DNA of 64,000 nucleotides from Peptococcus simiae (lineage in GTDB: Bacteria > Bacillota > Peptococcia > Peptococcales > Peptococcaceae): contig NZ_JBJUVG010000004.1 in the NCBI RefSeq assembly GCF_046097595.1, positions 62,001 through 126,000 on the forward strand, in the 5' to 3' direction. The notes below the pieces were generated by a model that did not search any database, was not told where the DNA came from, and saw only the letters and a list, made by a program, of their open reading frames with translations. Position 1 is the first letter of the stretch; each line of letters starts with the position of its first letter. Shown here one piece after another: positions 1 through 8,812 of this stretch. A program made the translations under genes and the position numbers.

Positions 1-2165
1 CGGCCCTGGCCACTAATGGCTATTCATCTGTCGATGACCTCCCGCGCGTCACTCAGCCTGGGCAAGCGCTCTTATCTGGCCTTTTAATTATGGCTGACTG
101 GATTGCCAGTAATGAAAGCTACTTTCCCTTGCTTCCTCTGGTCAGAACTGCAGCTGACAACCAGGAAGACCGGCTCATCGCTGGTTGGTCAAAATGGATA
201 AAAAGTGACCTTTGGACGCCCCAGCCTCTATTCGATTTGACGGCGACCTATGAAGATCGCTTTCACTTTTCGCCGAACCCTATCCAAACGGGCTTGGCGG
301 ATATCATTGAAGGCGCAGAAGCCCCGGGGTTAATCATCCTGGAAGCCCCCATGGGGATTGGCAAAACCGAAGCGGCCTTGATTAGTGCGGAGCAAGTAGC
401 TGAACGGACAGGGCGGAGCGGCTTGTTTTTTGCCTTGCCGACTCAAGCCACCTCAAATGGAATTTTCCCGCGGATAAAAGATTGGTTGGATCATCTGGCC
501 GAGGAGGCAGACCAGGCTGTTTCCTTACGCCTGCTTCATGGTAAGGCAGCCCTTAATCCGGATTTTTCGGCCTTGGCCCGACAGGTCAACTTAGACAGTG
601 AAGATGAGCATATCTTAGTGAACGAATGGTTTTCCGGTCGGAAGACAGCCTCCTTAGATGATTTTATCGTAGGAACTGTAGACCAGGTCTTGCTTTTGGC
701 CTTGAAGCAAAAGCACCTGGCCTTACGCCACTTAGGGCTGAGCAAAAAAGTCGTGGTCATTGATGAAGTTCATGCCTATGATGCCTATATGAGCCAGTAC
801 CTTGAAGAAGCCTTGACTTGGTTGGCAACCTACGGGGTACCGGTCATCTTATTATCCGCCACCCTGCCTGCAGGACAGCGGCGCAAGCTGGTCCAAGCCT
901 ACTTAAAAGGCAAGGGGGCTAAATCAGCCCTCCCTGATTCTGCTTTTACGAGCCGGGCCGATGCCTATCCCCTGATTACCTATACGGATGGGGACAGCGT
1001 TCTGCAAAAAGATGACCTGGCTGTTGCCAGCAAACATGAGGTTTTAGTCCGGCGCATCGAGGAGGAAGACCTCATTCCTACCATCAAAAAACTAATGGAC
1101 GCAGGGGGCAATATAGGGGTCGTGGTCAATACCGTCAAACGGGCCCAGGCCCTAGCCCGAACCTGTAGAGACCTTTTTGCAGAAGATGAGGTCTTGGTCC
1201 TTCATTCCGCTTTTATTGCGACGGGCCGGATGGCCAAAGAGCAAGACCTATTGGCGCGTATTGGCAAAGGCGCTGATCGACCTAGCCGCCAACTTGTGAT
1301 TGGCACCCAGGTGATTGAGCAGTCTTTGGATATCGACTTTGATGTGATGATTACAGACCTAGCCCCAATAGACCTTCTTCTTCAACGGCTTGGCCGGCTC
1401 CACCGACATCATATCGACCGACCGGCGGCCTATAGAGATCCCACCCTCTATGTAGTCGGCACCAGTGACAGATTTGATTTCGAACCGGGTGCAAGTGCCG
1501 TATATGGGGACTACCTTCTTATTCGCAGCCAGTACTTTTTGCCGGAAAGGATACAGATACCGGAAGATATTTCTTCCTTGGTACAAAAAGTGTACGGTGA
1601 GGAAGACGTAGAGATAGAAGAAATTTTAATTAATAAATATGTTGACAAAAAAGAAAAACATGGTAATATTATAGACAAGAAGTCTGAAAAAGCAAAAGGC
1701 TTCCGGATTCAAGACCCAGTTTTGAAGCCGACCAGACGTCGGTCAGCCAGCTTAATCGGCTGGGTAAAAAATGCCCTGCCGAATGATAATGAGGTACGAG
1801 CCCAGGCCCAGGTCAGAGATAGCGATGAAAGCATTGAAGTCATTGCTGTGAAAGGCCTAGGCGGTGGCTATGGTCTATTTTCGGAAAATCAAGATATTTC
1901 AGGCCTGATTGACGATCCGAAAGTAGCAAAAAGGTTGGCGGTCAATACCCTCCGCTTACCCCGTGCCTTATGCTATCCGGGTCTTATCGACAAAACCATT
2001 GAAGAATTGGAGGCGTATAATCGAACTTATTTACCAGATTGGCAAAAGACAGCTTGGCTAAAAGGAGCCCTGGGCTTGGTCTTTGATGATAAGGGGCAGG
2101 TTGAACTGAGTGGTTACCGCTTGACCTATAGCGAAGACCTGGGGCTCGAATATGAAAGGATGTGA
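1..2165 (+). CDS. cas3: CRISPR-associated helicase/nuclease Cas3 (5' end missing)
   Basis: Type I-E effector that unwinds and degrades DNA recognised by Cascade. The frame is open from base 3 with no start, so the gene begins outside the window; the ATG at 90 is internal. Around it lies the end of the HD nuclease domain (ADWIASNE). Numbering from that ATG: Walker A APMGIGKTE at about 86-94, DEVH box at 225-228, SAT at 256-258, and later helicase motifs GTQVIEQSLDID and QRLGRLHR. The C-terminal third is the usual Cas3 accessory domain. It is the first visible gene of the cas operon; the next gene starts 1 base after its stop. The identity is secure; the N-terminal HD residues cannot be judged here. 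Confidence 0.96.
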   Translation, partial: ALATNGYSSVDDLPRVTQPGQALLSGLLIMADWIASNESYFPLLPLVRTAADNQEDRLIAGWSKWIKSDLWTPQPLFDLTATYEDRFHFSPNPIQTGLADIIEGAEAPGLIILEAPMGIGKTEAALISAEQVAERTGRSGLFFALPTQATSNGIFPRIKDWLDHLAEEADQAVSLRLLHGKAALNPDFSALARQVNLDSEDEHILVNEWFSGRKTASLDDFIVGTVDQVLLLALKQKHLALRHLGLSKKVVVIDEVHAYDAYMSQYLEEALTWLATYGVPVILLSATLPAGQRRKLVQAYLKGKGAKSALPDSAFTSRADAYPLITYTDGDSVLQKDDLAVASKHEVLVRRIEEEDLIPTIKKLMDAGGNIGVVVNTVKRAQALARTCRDLFAEDEVLVLHSAFIATGRMAKEQDLLARIGKGADRPSRQLVIGTQVIEQSLDIDFDVMITDLAPIDLLLQRLGRLHRHHIDRPAAYRDPTLYVVGTSDRFDFEPGASAVYGDYLLIRSQYFLPERIQIPEDISSLVQKVYGEEDVEIEEILINKYVDKKEKHGNIIDKKSEKAKGFRIQDPVLKPTRRRSASLIGWVKNALPNDNEVRAQAQVRDSDESIEVIAVKGLGGGYGLFSENQDISGLIDDPKVAKRLAVNTLRLPRALCYPGLIDKTIEELEAYNRTYLPDWQKTAWLKGALGLVFDDKGQVELSGYRLTYSEDLGLEYERM

Positions 2166-2166
2166 G

Positions 2167-3858
2167 ATGTTGAAACGCTTTAACTTAATTGATGAGGGAT
2201 GGATCCGCGTCCTGGTCGATGACCAGGGCCATACCCGGGAAGTATCCCTCAAAGACCTGTTTGCCCACGCCCATGAATATAAGGGGCTGGCCGGCGACAT
2301 GAAAACGCAAGACTTTGCTGTCTTGCGGATGCTTTTAGCCCTTTTGCACACGGTCTTTTCCCGGGTTGATGCCCAAGGAAATCCCTACGAAGGCCTTCAG
2401 CTGGATGACCGCTACCTGCCTACAAACCAGGGCCCTGTAGATGACCCCGAGGCCTATGCAGAGGCGCTTTTGGATACTTGGTTTGACTTATGGGATCAAG
2501 GCTCTTTCCCGGAAGTCCTGGCCGATTATTTAAATGCCTGGCATGACCGCTTTTACCTCTTTGACGAGGAATATCCCTTTTTCCAGGTGTCCCAAGATGT
2601 CGTCGCAGCGGATAAGCTCAGCAAAAGTGCCCCGAGTTTAGTTTCCGGGAAGAATATCAACCGACTTATTTCTGAAAGCGGCAATAAAATAGCCCTATTC
2701 TCTCCAAAATATGTCCGAGATAAGAATAAGGAAATCCTAACGTCTCCGGAAGTCATTCGCTGGCTCCTGACCTTCCAAGGTTACTCGGGGCTGTCAGATA
2801 AGGTTATTTTTGGCAAAGACAAGTATAAGGCCTCCAAGGGCTGGCTTTTTGACCTGGGTGGGACGACCCTGGCTGGAGATAACTTATTTCAAACCCTTAT
2901 GCTCAATTTTGTAGCCCTACACCCGGACCGGGATGATTATTCCCTTCACTTGCAGCGCCCTTGCTGGGAGTACCACAGTTCGGAAGTCGTCAGCCGCCTG
3001 ATGAGTGGAGAGCCCATTAATAACCTGGCAGAACTTTATACCACTTGGAGCCGGGCCATTTATATTGATCCGGCCTGTGACCTAGAAGAGCCCTTTGCCT
3101 TTGGGATTGTTAAATTGCCGGACCTAGACCACCAAAATGCCTTCCTGGAGCCCATGACCCTCTGGCAGTTCAATAAGCAGGGGGATAATAAGGATACCTT
3201 TACCCCACGGAAACACCGTTACCACCAGGCCCTGTGGCGGTCTTTTGGCTTGTTGACCTTGACCGACCTATCCAACCAAGACCAGGCGAAGAGAAAACCG
3301 GGGATTATTGACTGGTACAATTACCTGAGCCAACACACGGCTATTGATAGCCTGGAACTAGAAGCCATTAGCATGCAGGATGATGGTAACGCTACCTCCT
3401 GGGTACCTGTCAATGAAATTTATGACAGCCTGCGGGTCAAGGACTTTATCTTGACTGATTTGGAAGAGGCCGGCTGGGTAGACCGCATTAATAATGAAGT
3501 AGACCTGATTAAAACCATTATTGACGGTATTTACCGGGGCTTTCTTAAGGAAATTACGGCGATTCGCAATACGAGCTCTTCCGGCTACCTGGATCAAAAG
3601 GTAGAACAGTTCTACTTCCTGGTAGATGCCCCCTTTAGGGACTGGCTCGGTGGCCTATCTGCCCATGAAGATAAGGATAGACAAATAGCCAGCTGGCGGG
3701 AGCAAGTCAAACAACTGGCCTTTAGGGAAGCAGAGCAAATCCTGAAGGAAGCAGGCCCCAGAGACTACAAGGGCCTTGTCAGTGAAGAGGGCAAGGTCAG
3801 CAACATCGCCATTGCCTATAATAAATTCTCAGCCTCAATTCATAAACGTTTACAGTAA
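2167..3858 (+). CDS. cas8e: Cascade large subunit Cas8e (Cse1/CasA)
   Basis: Large subunit of the type I-E Cascade complex; in this family it reads the PAM and recruits Cas3. 563 residues starting MLKRFNLIDEGWIRVL, the typical Cse1 opening. An in-frame ATG at 2152 lies inside the end of cas3; ATG 2167 is preferred because GAAAGGA (2154-2160) sits 6 bases before it and family proteins start here. It lies between cas3 and cas11 as expected. At 563 residues it is somewhat longer than the E. coli protein (about 500). It would act in the cytoplasm with the products of the next four genes. Confidence 0.93.
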   Translation: MLKRFNLIDEGWIRVLVDDQGHTREVSLKDLFAHAHEYKGLAGDMKTQDFAVLRMLLALLHTVFSRVDAQGNPYEGLQLDDRYLPTNQGPVDDPEAYAEALLDTWFDLWDQGSFPEVLADYLNAWHDRFYLFDEEYPFFQVSQDVVAADKLSKSAPSLVSGKNINRLISESGNKIALFSPKYVRDKNKEILTSPEVIRWLLTFQGYSGLSDKVIFGKDKYKASKGWLFDLGGTTLAGDNLFQTLMLNFVALHPDRDDYSLHLQRPCWEYHSSEVVSRLMSGEPINNLAELYTTWSRAIYIDPACDLEEPFAFGIVKLPDLDHQNAFLEPMTLWQFNKQGDNKDTFTPRKHRYHQALWRSFGLLTLTDLSNQDQAKRKPGIIDWYNYLSQHTAIDSLELEAISMQDDGNATSWVPVNEIYDSLRVKDFILTDLEEAGWVDRINNEVDLIKTIIDGIYRGFLKEITAIRNTSSSGYLDQKVEQFYFLVDAPFRDWLGGLSAHEDKDRQIASWREQVKQLAFREAEQILKEAGPRDYKGLVSEEGKVSNIAIAYNKFSASIHKRLQ

Positions 3859-3868
3859 AGGAGGAACC

Positions 3869-4504
3869 ATGAGCGAAGCAAAGAAACAATTGCCAAGTGT
3901 AGCCGGGGTAACAGCTGCTATCTTACATGAAATCAGCTCAAGCTTAGGCAGTTCAGCCACCAAGGCCACCCTAGCCGCTCTTCGGCACTCTATTGGTAAA
4001 GAGGCCAGTGCCAGTATTGATATTTGGCCCCTGCTTTTCGAAAAGCTACCGGAAGCCTATATTGGCCGGGGACGGGCCCTCTCTCATGAGGAACGGACAA
4101 TTTTAAACACCCTCCAGCTTTATGCCCTCCATCAGCAGGGCAATGACCAGTCTGTATGGCTGGAACAAGAGACCAAAGACCGGGAAAACACTGGTCACGG
4201 AAAGGGAAAAAAGCAACGCAATAATATAGGTGATGCCCTAAAACTTTTACGCCGGGGTGATGATTCCCTAGCGGTCGACCGGCGCTTTAATGCCCTGGTA
4301 ACGTCCACAGACTATGATGAACTCATCCATCATTTGCGGCAAATGGTTAAACTGCTCCGGGCAAAGAAAGATGGAAAAATTGACTATCCGGCCTTGGCAT
4401 CAGACCTTTACTGGTTTAGCAGGGGGTACGAAGAATCGGTCCGGCTCAACTGGTCTCGCCATTATTACCGTTTTGAAACGAAAGGACAGGAAAACAATGA
4501 CTAA
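3869..4504 (+). CDS. cse2: Cascade small subunit Cas11 (Cse2/CasB)
   Basis: Small subunit of type I-E Cascade, present as a dimer along the complex and stabilising the R-loop. 211 residues starting MSEAKKQLPSVAGV. The frame extends upstream to 3776 inside cas8e, but AAAGGAGG (3857-3864) just before ATG 3869 decides the start. It is rich in Arg and Lys in helical stretches, as usual for Cse2. Its stop overlaps the start of cas7e, pointing to translational coupling. The assignment rests on position and general sequence character, as this family is poorly conserved. Confidence 0.88.
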   Translation: MSEAKKQLPSVAGVTAAILHEISSSLGSSATKATLAALRHSIGKEASASIDIWPLLFEKLPEAYIGRGRALSHEERTILNTLQLYALHQQGNDQSVWLEQETKDRENTGHGKGKKQRNNIGDALKLLRRGDDSLAVDRRFNALVTSTDYDELIHHLRQMVKLLRAKKDGKIDYPALASDLYWFSRGYEESVRLNWSRHYYRFETKGQENND

Positions 4505-5573
4505 TACAAAACGCTTATTTTTAGATATCCACGCCCTGCAAACCCTTCCGCCCTCTAATGTCAACCGGGATGATACCGGCAGCCCGAAAACAGCCCAATA
4601 CGGCGGCGTCAGACGGGCCCGGGTCAGCTCCCAAAGCTGGAAAAGAGCCATCCGTCTCTATTTCAAAGAATTTGGGGATACAGCCAATGTTGGTGTCCGG
4701 ACCCTGGATATTGTCAACTACTTAGCGGATAAAATCATAGCCCTCAGCCCTTCTAAAAGTCGGGAAGAGGCCATGACCCTAGCTGAAGCCACTTTTAAAT
4801 CAGCCGGCGTCAGCACCAAAGATCAACGAGCCAAAGCCTTGTTCTTTTTAGGCGACAAGCAGGCTGAACAGCTGGCCCAGGCTGCCCTAGCCGGTGAAAG
4901 CGATAAAAAGGCCCTCCAGGCCATCTTATCTATGAATCCGGCCATCGATATCGCCCTCTTTGGCCGCATGGTTGCCGATGACCCCTCCCTGAATGAAGAC
5001 GCCTCTGCCCAGGTGGCCCATGCCATCTCCACCCATGGCATCCAAAGCGAATTTGACTTCTTCACCGGGGTAGATGACCGCCAAAAAGAAGATAACGCCG
5101 GGGCCGGCATGCTGGGAACCATTGAATTCAACTCTTCTACCCTCTACCGGTATGCCAATGTAGCTGTCCATGAATTTATTCAGCAAATAGGTGACCAGGA
5201 AGCAGCAGCCAAGGCCTTAAATCTATTCATCGAAGCCTTTGTTAAGAGCATGCCCACCGGTAAAGCCAATACCTTTGCCAATCAAACCCTGCCCCAGGCC
5301 GTTGTCGTTACCCTGCGTACTGATCGGCCGGTGAACCTGGTCAGTGCCTTTGAAAAACCGGTCCGGTCCGGAGAAGGCTTTGCCCAGGCCTCTGCCCACA
5401 AGTTAGAAGAAGAATTTAAAAAAGTGGAAAGCTTTGTCCAACCGCCCTTGGCCAGTATGTATGTAGCGCCCGGGCTGGAAGAAGAACTTGCCGATTTAGG
5501 GCAGGGAGAAGAAAGCCTAACAAAACTTCAGGATGAGGTTTATAACCAAGTCATGCAAGTCTCTTTTGAGTAA
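4497..5573 (+). CDS. cas7e: Cascade backbone subunit Cas7e (Cse4/CasC)
   Basis: RAMP protein that forms the six-subunit backbone of Cascade along the crRNA. 358 residues starting MTNTKRLFLDIHALQTLPPS, followed by the conserved Cas7e stretch with NRDDTGSPKTAQYGG and the RARVSSQSWKRA segment. The start at 4497 overlaps the cas11 stop by 8 bases and has AAAGGA at 4481-4486; the longer frame to 4314 is a shadow inside cas11. The length is normal for the family. Confidence 0.95.
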   Translation: MTNTKRLFLDIHALQTLPPSNVNRDDTGSPKTAQYGGVRRARVSSQSWKRAIRLYFKEFGDTANVGVRTLDIVNYLADKIIALSPSKSREEAMTLAEATFKSAGVSTKDQRAKALFFLGDKQAEQLAQAALAGESDKKALQAILSMNPAIDIALFGRMVADDPSLNEDASAQVAHAISTHGIQSEFDFFTGVDDRQKEDNAGAGMLGTIEFNSSTLYRYANVAVHEFIQQIGDQEAAAKALNLFIEAFVKSMPTGKANTFANQTLPQAVVVTLRTDRPVNLVSAFEKPVRSGEGFAQASAHKLEEEFKKVESFVQPPLASMYVAPGLEEELADLGQGEESLTKLQDEVYNQVMQVSFE

Positions 5574-5586
5574 CAGGTGATGCCTT

Positions 5587-6294
5587 GTGAAAACCATATT
5601 ACTAAAGTGCGCCGGCCCCTTGCAGGCCTGGGGTACCGCTTCTTACTTTGAAAGCCGGATGACGGACCTTTACCCCTCGAAAAGTGCCATCATCGGTCTT
5701 TTGGCTGCCTGCTGCGGTTTTAGGCGGGATGAGGATGCTGAAATCCAGAAACTGAATGACCTGAATTTTGCCGTCCGGGTTGACCGGCAGGGGACCCTCT
5801 TGCGGGACTACCATATCGCCCAAAAATATAAAAATAGTGGAGCATTCGATCGTACCTACGTGACGAACAGGTACTACCTGCAAGACGCCATCTTTATTGT
5901 TTCCCTAGCCCATGATGACGAACATTTGCTGGACCGGCTGGTCGAGGCAATTAAGGCTCCCTATTTTCAACCCTTTATGGGTCGTCGGTCCTTGCCGGTG
6001 CCTGCAGACTTCCTGATAGGGACTTTTGAGGGAAGCCCCTTGGAAGTCTTAGAGACCTATCCGGCCCAGGGTCTTGTCTCTGTCGCTGGCGAAACCCATA
6101 AAACGCTCACTGTTTATGCAGATGCTCAGCTATGCGCCGATCAGCATGGCCACCAGTGGCGCCAGGATGTTCCCCTGTCCTTTAACCAGAAAAATAGACA
6201 GTTCGGTTATCGGTTGGAAGGGAAAACCCGTCTTACCGTCCCTATCCGGCAGGCGGCTACTGAGCATGACGCCTTTGGGGCGATTGGAGGTTAG
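5587..6294 (+). CDS. cas5e: Cascade subunit Cas5e (CasD)
   Basis: RAMP protein that caps the 5' handle of the crRNA in Cascade. 235 residues with the typical Cas5e opening (LKCAGPLQAWGTASYFESR) and the SKSAIIGLLAACCG helix. Translation starts at GTG 5587, preceded by AGGTGA at 5575-5580. The stop is 1 base before the start of cas6e. There is no sign of damage. Confidence 0.94.
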   Translation: MKTILLKCAGPLQAWGTASYFESRMTDLYPSKSAIIGLLAACCGFRRDEDAEIQKLNDLNFAVRVDRQGTLLRDYHIAQKYKNSGAFDRTYVTNRYYLQDAIFIVSLAHDDEHLLDRLVEAIKAPYFQPFMGRRSLPVPADFLIGTFEGSPLEVLETYPAQGLVSVAGETHKTLTVYADAQLCADQHGHQWRQDVPLSFNQKNRQFGYRLEGKTRLTVPIRQAATEHDAFGAIGG

Positions 6295-6295
6295 C

Positions 6296-6931
6296 ATGTA
6301 CCTATCGCGTGTTGAAATTGATCTGAATAATCGCCAAAAAATGCGGGACTTGACCCACCTGGGCGCTTACCACAACTGGGTTGAAGAGAGCTTCCCTGCC
6401 GAAATGGCTAGTGGAGACCGGTCACGTAAACTGTGGCGAGTAGATACCTTAAATGACCGCCAGTATTTACTATTGGTTAGCCAAACAGCGCCGGACTTAC
6501 AGGCCTTGGAGAAATACGGCCTGCCGGGTACGGCGGAAACAAAATCCTATGATGATTTTTTAGCCAGTCTAAAAGCCGGCCAACGAGCCCGCTTTCGTGT
6601 TACCTTAAACCCGGTGATGTCAAAGAGCAACCGGGCTCAAGGCCGGGGACGAGTTATGCCCCATGTCACCGCAGACCAACAAGCGGCCTTCTTATTGGCT
6701 CGGGCAGAAAAGAATGGCTTTAACTTGGAACAGGATGCCTTTACCATCGTTGAGCGGGGCTACGGCCTTTTGCGTAAAAAACATGAACGGCCCCTTCGCC
6801 TGATAAAAACCGTCTATGAAGGCGTGCTCACCATCACAGATGCCGACCAATTTCGCCAAACCCTTACAGAGGGCTTTGGTAAGAAAAAGGCCTATGGTTT
6901 TGGCATGATGACCATCATTCCCCTGGACTGA
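6296..6931 (+). CDS. cas6e: CRISPR RNA endonuclease Cas6e (Cse3/CasE)
   Basis: Cuts the repeat hairpin of the array transcript and stays bound to the crRNA 3' hairpin. 211 residues from ATG 6296, with GGAGG at 6286-6290; the frame upstream to 6074 is inside cas5e. His26 in LGAYHNWVEESFP is in the position of the catalytic His of Cas6e proteins (His26 in Thermus, His20 in E. coli). The C-terminal glycine-rich segment GFGKKKAYGFGMM is the usual RNA-binding loop. The partner RNA is the repeat at 8813-11890, which has a CCCGC/GCGGG stem. Confidence 0.94.
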   Translation: MYLSRVEIDLNNRQKMRDLTHLGAYHNWVEESFPAEMASGDRSRKLWRVDTLNDRQYLLLVSQTAPDLQALEKYGLPGTAETKSYDDFLASLKAGQRARFRVTLNPVMSKSNRAQGRGRVMPHVTADQQAAFLLARAEKNGFNLEQDAFTIVERGYGLLRKKHERPLRLIKTVYEGVLTITDADQFRQTLTEGFGKKKAYGFGMMTIIPLD

Positions 6932-6934
6932 CCC

Positions 6935-7879
6935 ATGGATAAAAAATTCGGGGCAAAAAAGACAGACTTACCGGAGCTCCCCCGGATTGGGGACCGGGTT
7001 AGCTTCATTTATGTCGAACACGCTAAGATTAACCGTCAAGATAGCGCCATTACCGTATTGGACGCCCGGGGAACCATCCGGATTCCCGTCGCTATTATAG
7101 GTGTTCTTCTCCTCGGCCCCGGGACAGATATTAGTCACCGGGCCGTGGAGCTGATTGGGGATGCCGGGACCAGCCTGATCTGGGTTGGCGAACGAGGCGT
7201 CCGCTACTATGCCCATGGGCGGTCTCTAGCCCATTCCACCCGATTTTTAGAAAAACAAGCAGCTCTGGTTTCTAATACCCGGTCGCGCCTGGCTGTAGCA
7301 CGGAAGATGTACCAGATGCGGTTTCCAAATGAAGACGTATCCCAGCTGACCATGCAGCAGCTACGCGGTAGGGAAGGGGCTCGGGTACGTCGTGTTTATC
7401 GCGAGCAGGCAAAAACCTGGCAAGTCCACTGGGATAAACGGGAATATAATCCGGATGACTATGATGCCAGTACCCCGGTGAATAAAGCCCTATCTTCTGC
7501 TAATGTAGCCTTGTATGGCGTTGTTCATAGCATTATCGTTGCCTTAGGCTGCTCTCCCGGCTTAGGATTTGTCCATACCGGCCATGATAAATCCCTCGTA
7601 TATGATATAGCCGACCTTTATAAAGCAGAACTGACCATACCCATTGCCTTCCAGGCCGCTGCTGAGTGCGGAGAAGAAGATGACATTGGCCGGATGGTTC
7701 GCCTGCGTGTTCGTGATGCAGTCGCTGACGGCAAACTGATGATGCGTATCGTCCATGATATTCAGTACCTTCTGGATGTTGCACCTACAGACGAAATTGA
7801 TATTGACATCATTCACCTCTGGGATGATAAAGAAGAACTTGTTAGGTATGGCATCAATTACTCTGAAAGGAATGATTAA
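6935..7879 (+). CDS. cas1: CRISPR integrase Cas1e
   Basis: Integrase of the adaptation complex; with Cas2 it inserts new spacers at the leader end. 314 residues. The catalytic residues can be aligned with E. coli Cas1 (E141, H208, D218, D221) as E147 (GREGAR), H214 (GFVHTGHDKS), D224 and D227 (VYDIADLYK). It starts 3 bases after cas6e, and its end overlaps the start of the cas2/dnaQ fusion. All catalytic positions are intact, so adaptation should work. Confidence 0.97.
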   Translation: MDKKFGAKKTDLPELPRIGDRVSFIYVEHAKINRQDSAITVLDARGTIRIPVAIIGVLLLGPGTDISHRAVELIGDAGTSLIWVGERGVRYYAHGRSLAHSTRFLEKQAALVSNTRSRLAVARKMYQMRFPNEDVSQLTMQQLRGREGARVRRVYREQAKTWQVHWDKREYNPDDYDASTPVNKALSSANVALYGVVHSIIVALGCSPGLGFVHTGHDKSLVYDIADLYKAELTIPIAFQAAAECGEEDDIGRMVRLRVRDAVADGKLMMRIVHDIQYLLDVAPTDEIDIDIIHLWDDKEELVRYGINYSERND

Positions 7880-8783
7880 CCTGCCTCTGACGGTTATTAC
7901 TCTAACCAATCCCCCGGCATCCCTGCGTGGTGACCTGTCCAAATGGATGCAGGAAATTGCTACTGGTGTATATGTTGGTAATTTTAATGCCCGGATCCGT
8001 GAAAAAATCTGGGCTAGAGTTATCGAGAACATCGGCAAAGGGGAAGCAACACTCAGTTACAGCTGTCGGAATGAAATAGGTTACCGCTTTGACACCTGGC
8101 AAACCAATCGCTCCGTCATTGACTGTGATGGTATCCCTTTAGTTCTGTTACCCCAAAAGGCCGAAGGCCGGACAAGTGACGATGCATTGGCCCCGGGATT
8201 TAGTACAGCCTCCAAGTATCATAAAGCAGTGCGGTTCAGTTCATCCGGGAAAAATAAGGCGACGAGCAATCAGTCTTATGTAGTCATTGACCTGGAAACC
8301 AGTGGCCTAGATTATAGAAAACATGCTATTATTGAAATAGCCGCTATAAAAGTTGAAAATAATAGCTGCCTTGAGTATTCTGTCTTGGTAGATCCTGAAC
8401 TAAAACTACCTGATGATATTGTCCAGCTGACAGGTATTGATGATGACCTGCTCCAGCGTGAAGGGAAACCTTTATGTGAGGTTTTAAAGCAGTTCAATAC
8501 ATTTGTTGAGGACCTGCCTCTAGTGGGCTATAATGTAAAGTTTGACATCCAATTTTTGCAAGCCGCTTTGAAAAAATGTGATCTGCCCATATTGAATAAT
8601 AAGAGCATAGACGTCCAAAAATATGTAAAAAAAGAAAAACCGCTATTAAGTCGGTATACCCTACAAAGTGCCCTTCTCGCTTATGACCTAAAGGAAACAG
8701 TGAAACACCGGGCTTTAGATGACGCACGCATGACCTACCAACTAGCGACTAAAGTGAATGGATTTAGGGATCAAGTAAAATAA
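7872..8783 (+). CDS. cas2: Cas2e fused to a DnaQ-like 3'-5' exonuclease
   Basis: 303 residues in two parts. Residues 1 to about 100 are Cas2e (PLTVITLTNPPASLRGDLSK, then GVYVGNFNARIREKIW). After a linker, a DEDDh exonuclease covers the rest: ExoI VVIDLETSG, ExoII VGYNVKFDIQF (Tyr where His is common, Asn and Asp kept), ExoIII KHRALDDA. All metal and catalytic residues are present. Such fusions are known in type I-E systems, where DnaQ activity trims the prespacer before integration. The start is uncertain: ATG 7872 fits Cas2 homology but has GAAAGG only 1 base away; in-frame ATG 7848 would add 8 residues. It overlaps the end of cas1. The gene ends 29 bases before the first repeat. Confidence 0.94.
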   Translation: MINLPLTVITLTNPPASLRGDLSKWMQEIATGVYVGNFNARIREKIWARVIENIGKGEATLSYSCRNEIGYRFDTWQTNRSVIDCDGIPLVLLPQKAEGRTSDDALAPGFSTASKYHKAVRFSSSGKNKATSNQSYVVIDLETSGLDYRKHAIIEIAAIKVENNSCLEYSVLVDPELKLPDDIVQLTGIDDDLLQREGKPLCEVLKQFNTFVEDLPLVGYNVKFDIQFLQAALKKCDLPILNNKSIDVQKYVKKEKPLLSRYTLQSALLAYDLKETVKHRALDDARMTYQLATKVNGFRDQVK

Positions 8784-8812
8784 AAAAGGCTATAGACTGG
8801 GATCTTTTAACT
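8784..8812 (+). promoter_or_regulatory. CRISPR leader (very short gap)
   Basis: Only 29 bases separate the cas2/dnaQ stop from repeat 1. The leader side is set by repeat orientation (GTGATCC handle at the 3' end) and by the cas1-cas2 side. The gap holds an A-run and TATAGACT but no convincing promoter and no clear IHF-type site. The functional leader probably extends into the end of the dnaQ part, or the array is read from the cas operon. Confidence 0.5.
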
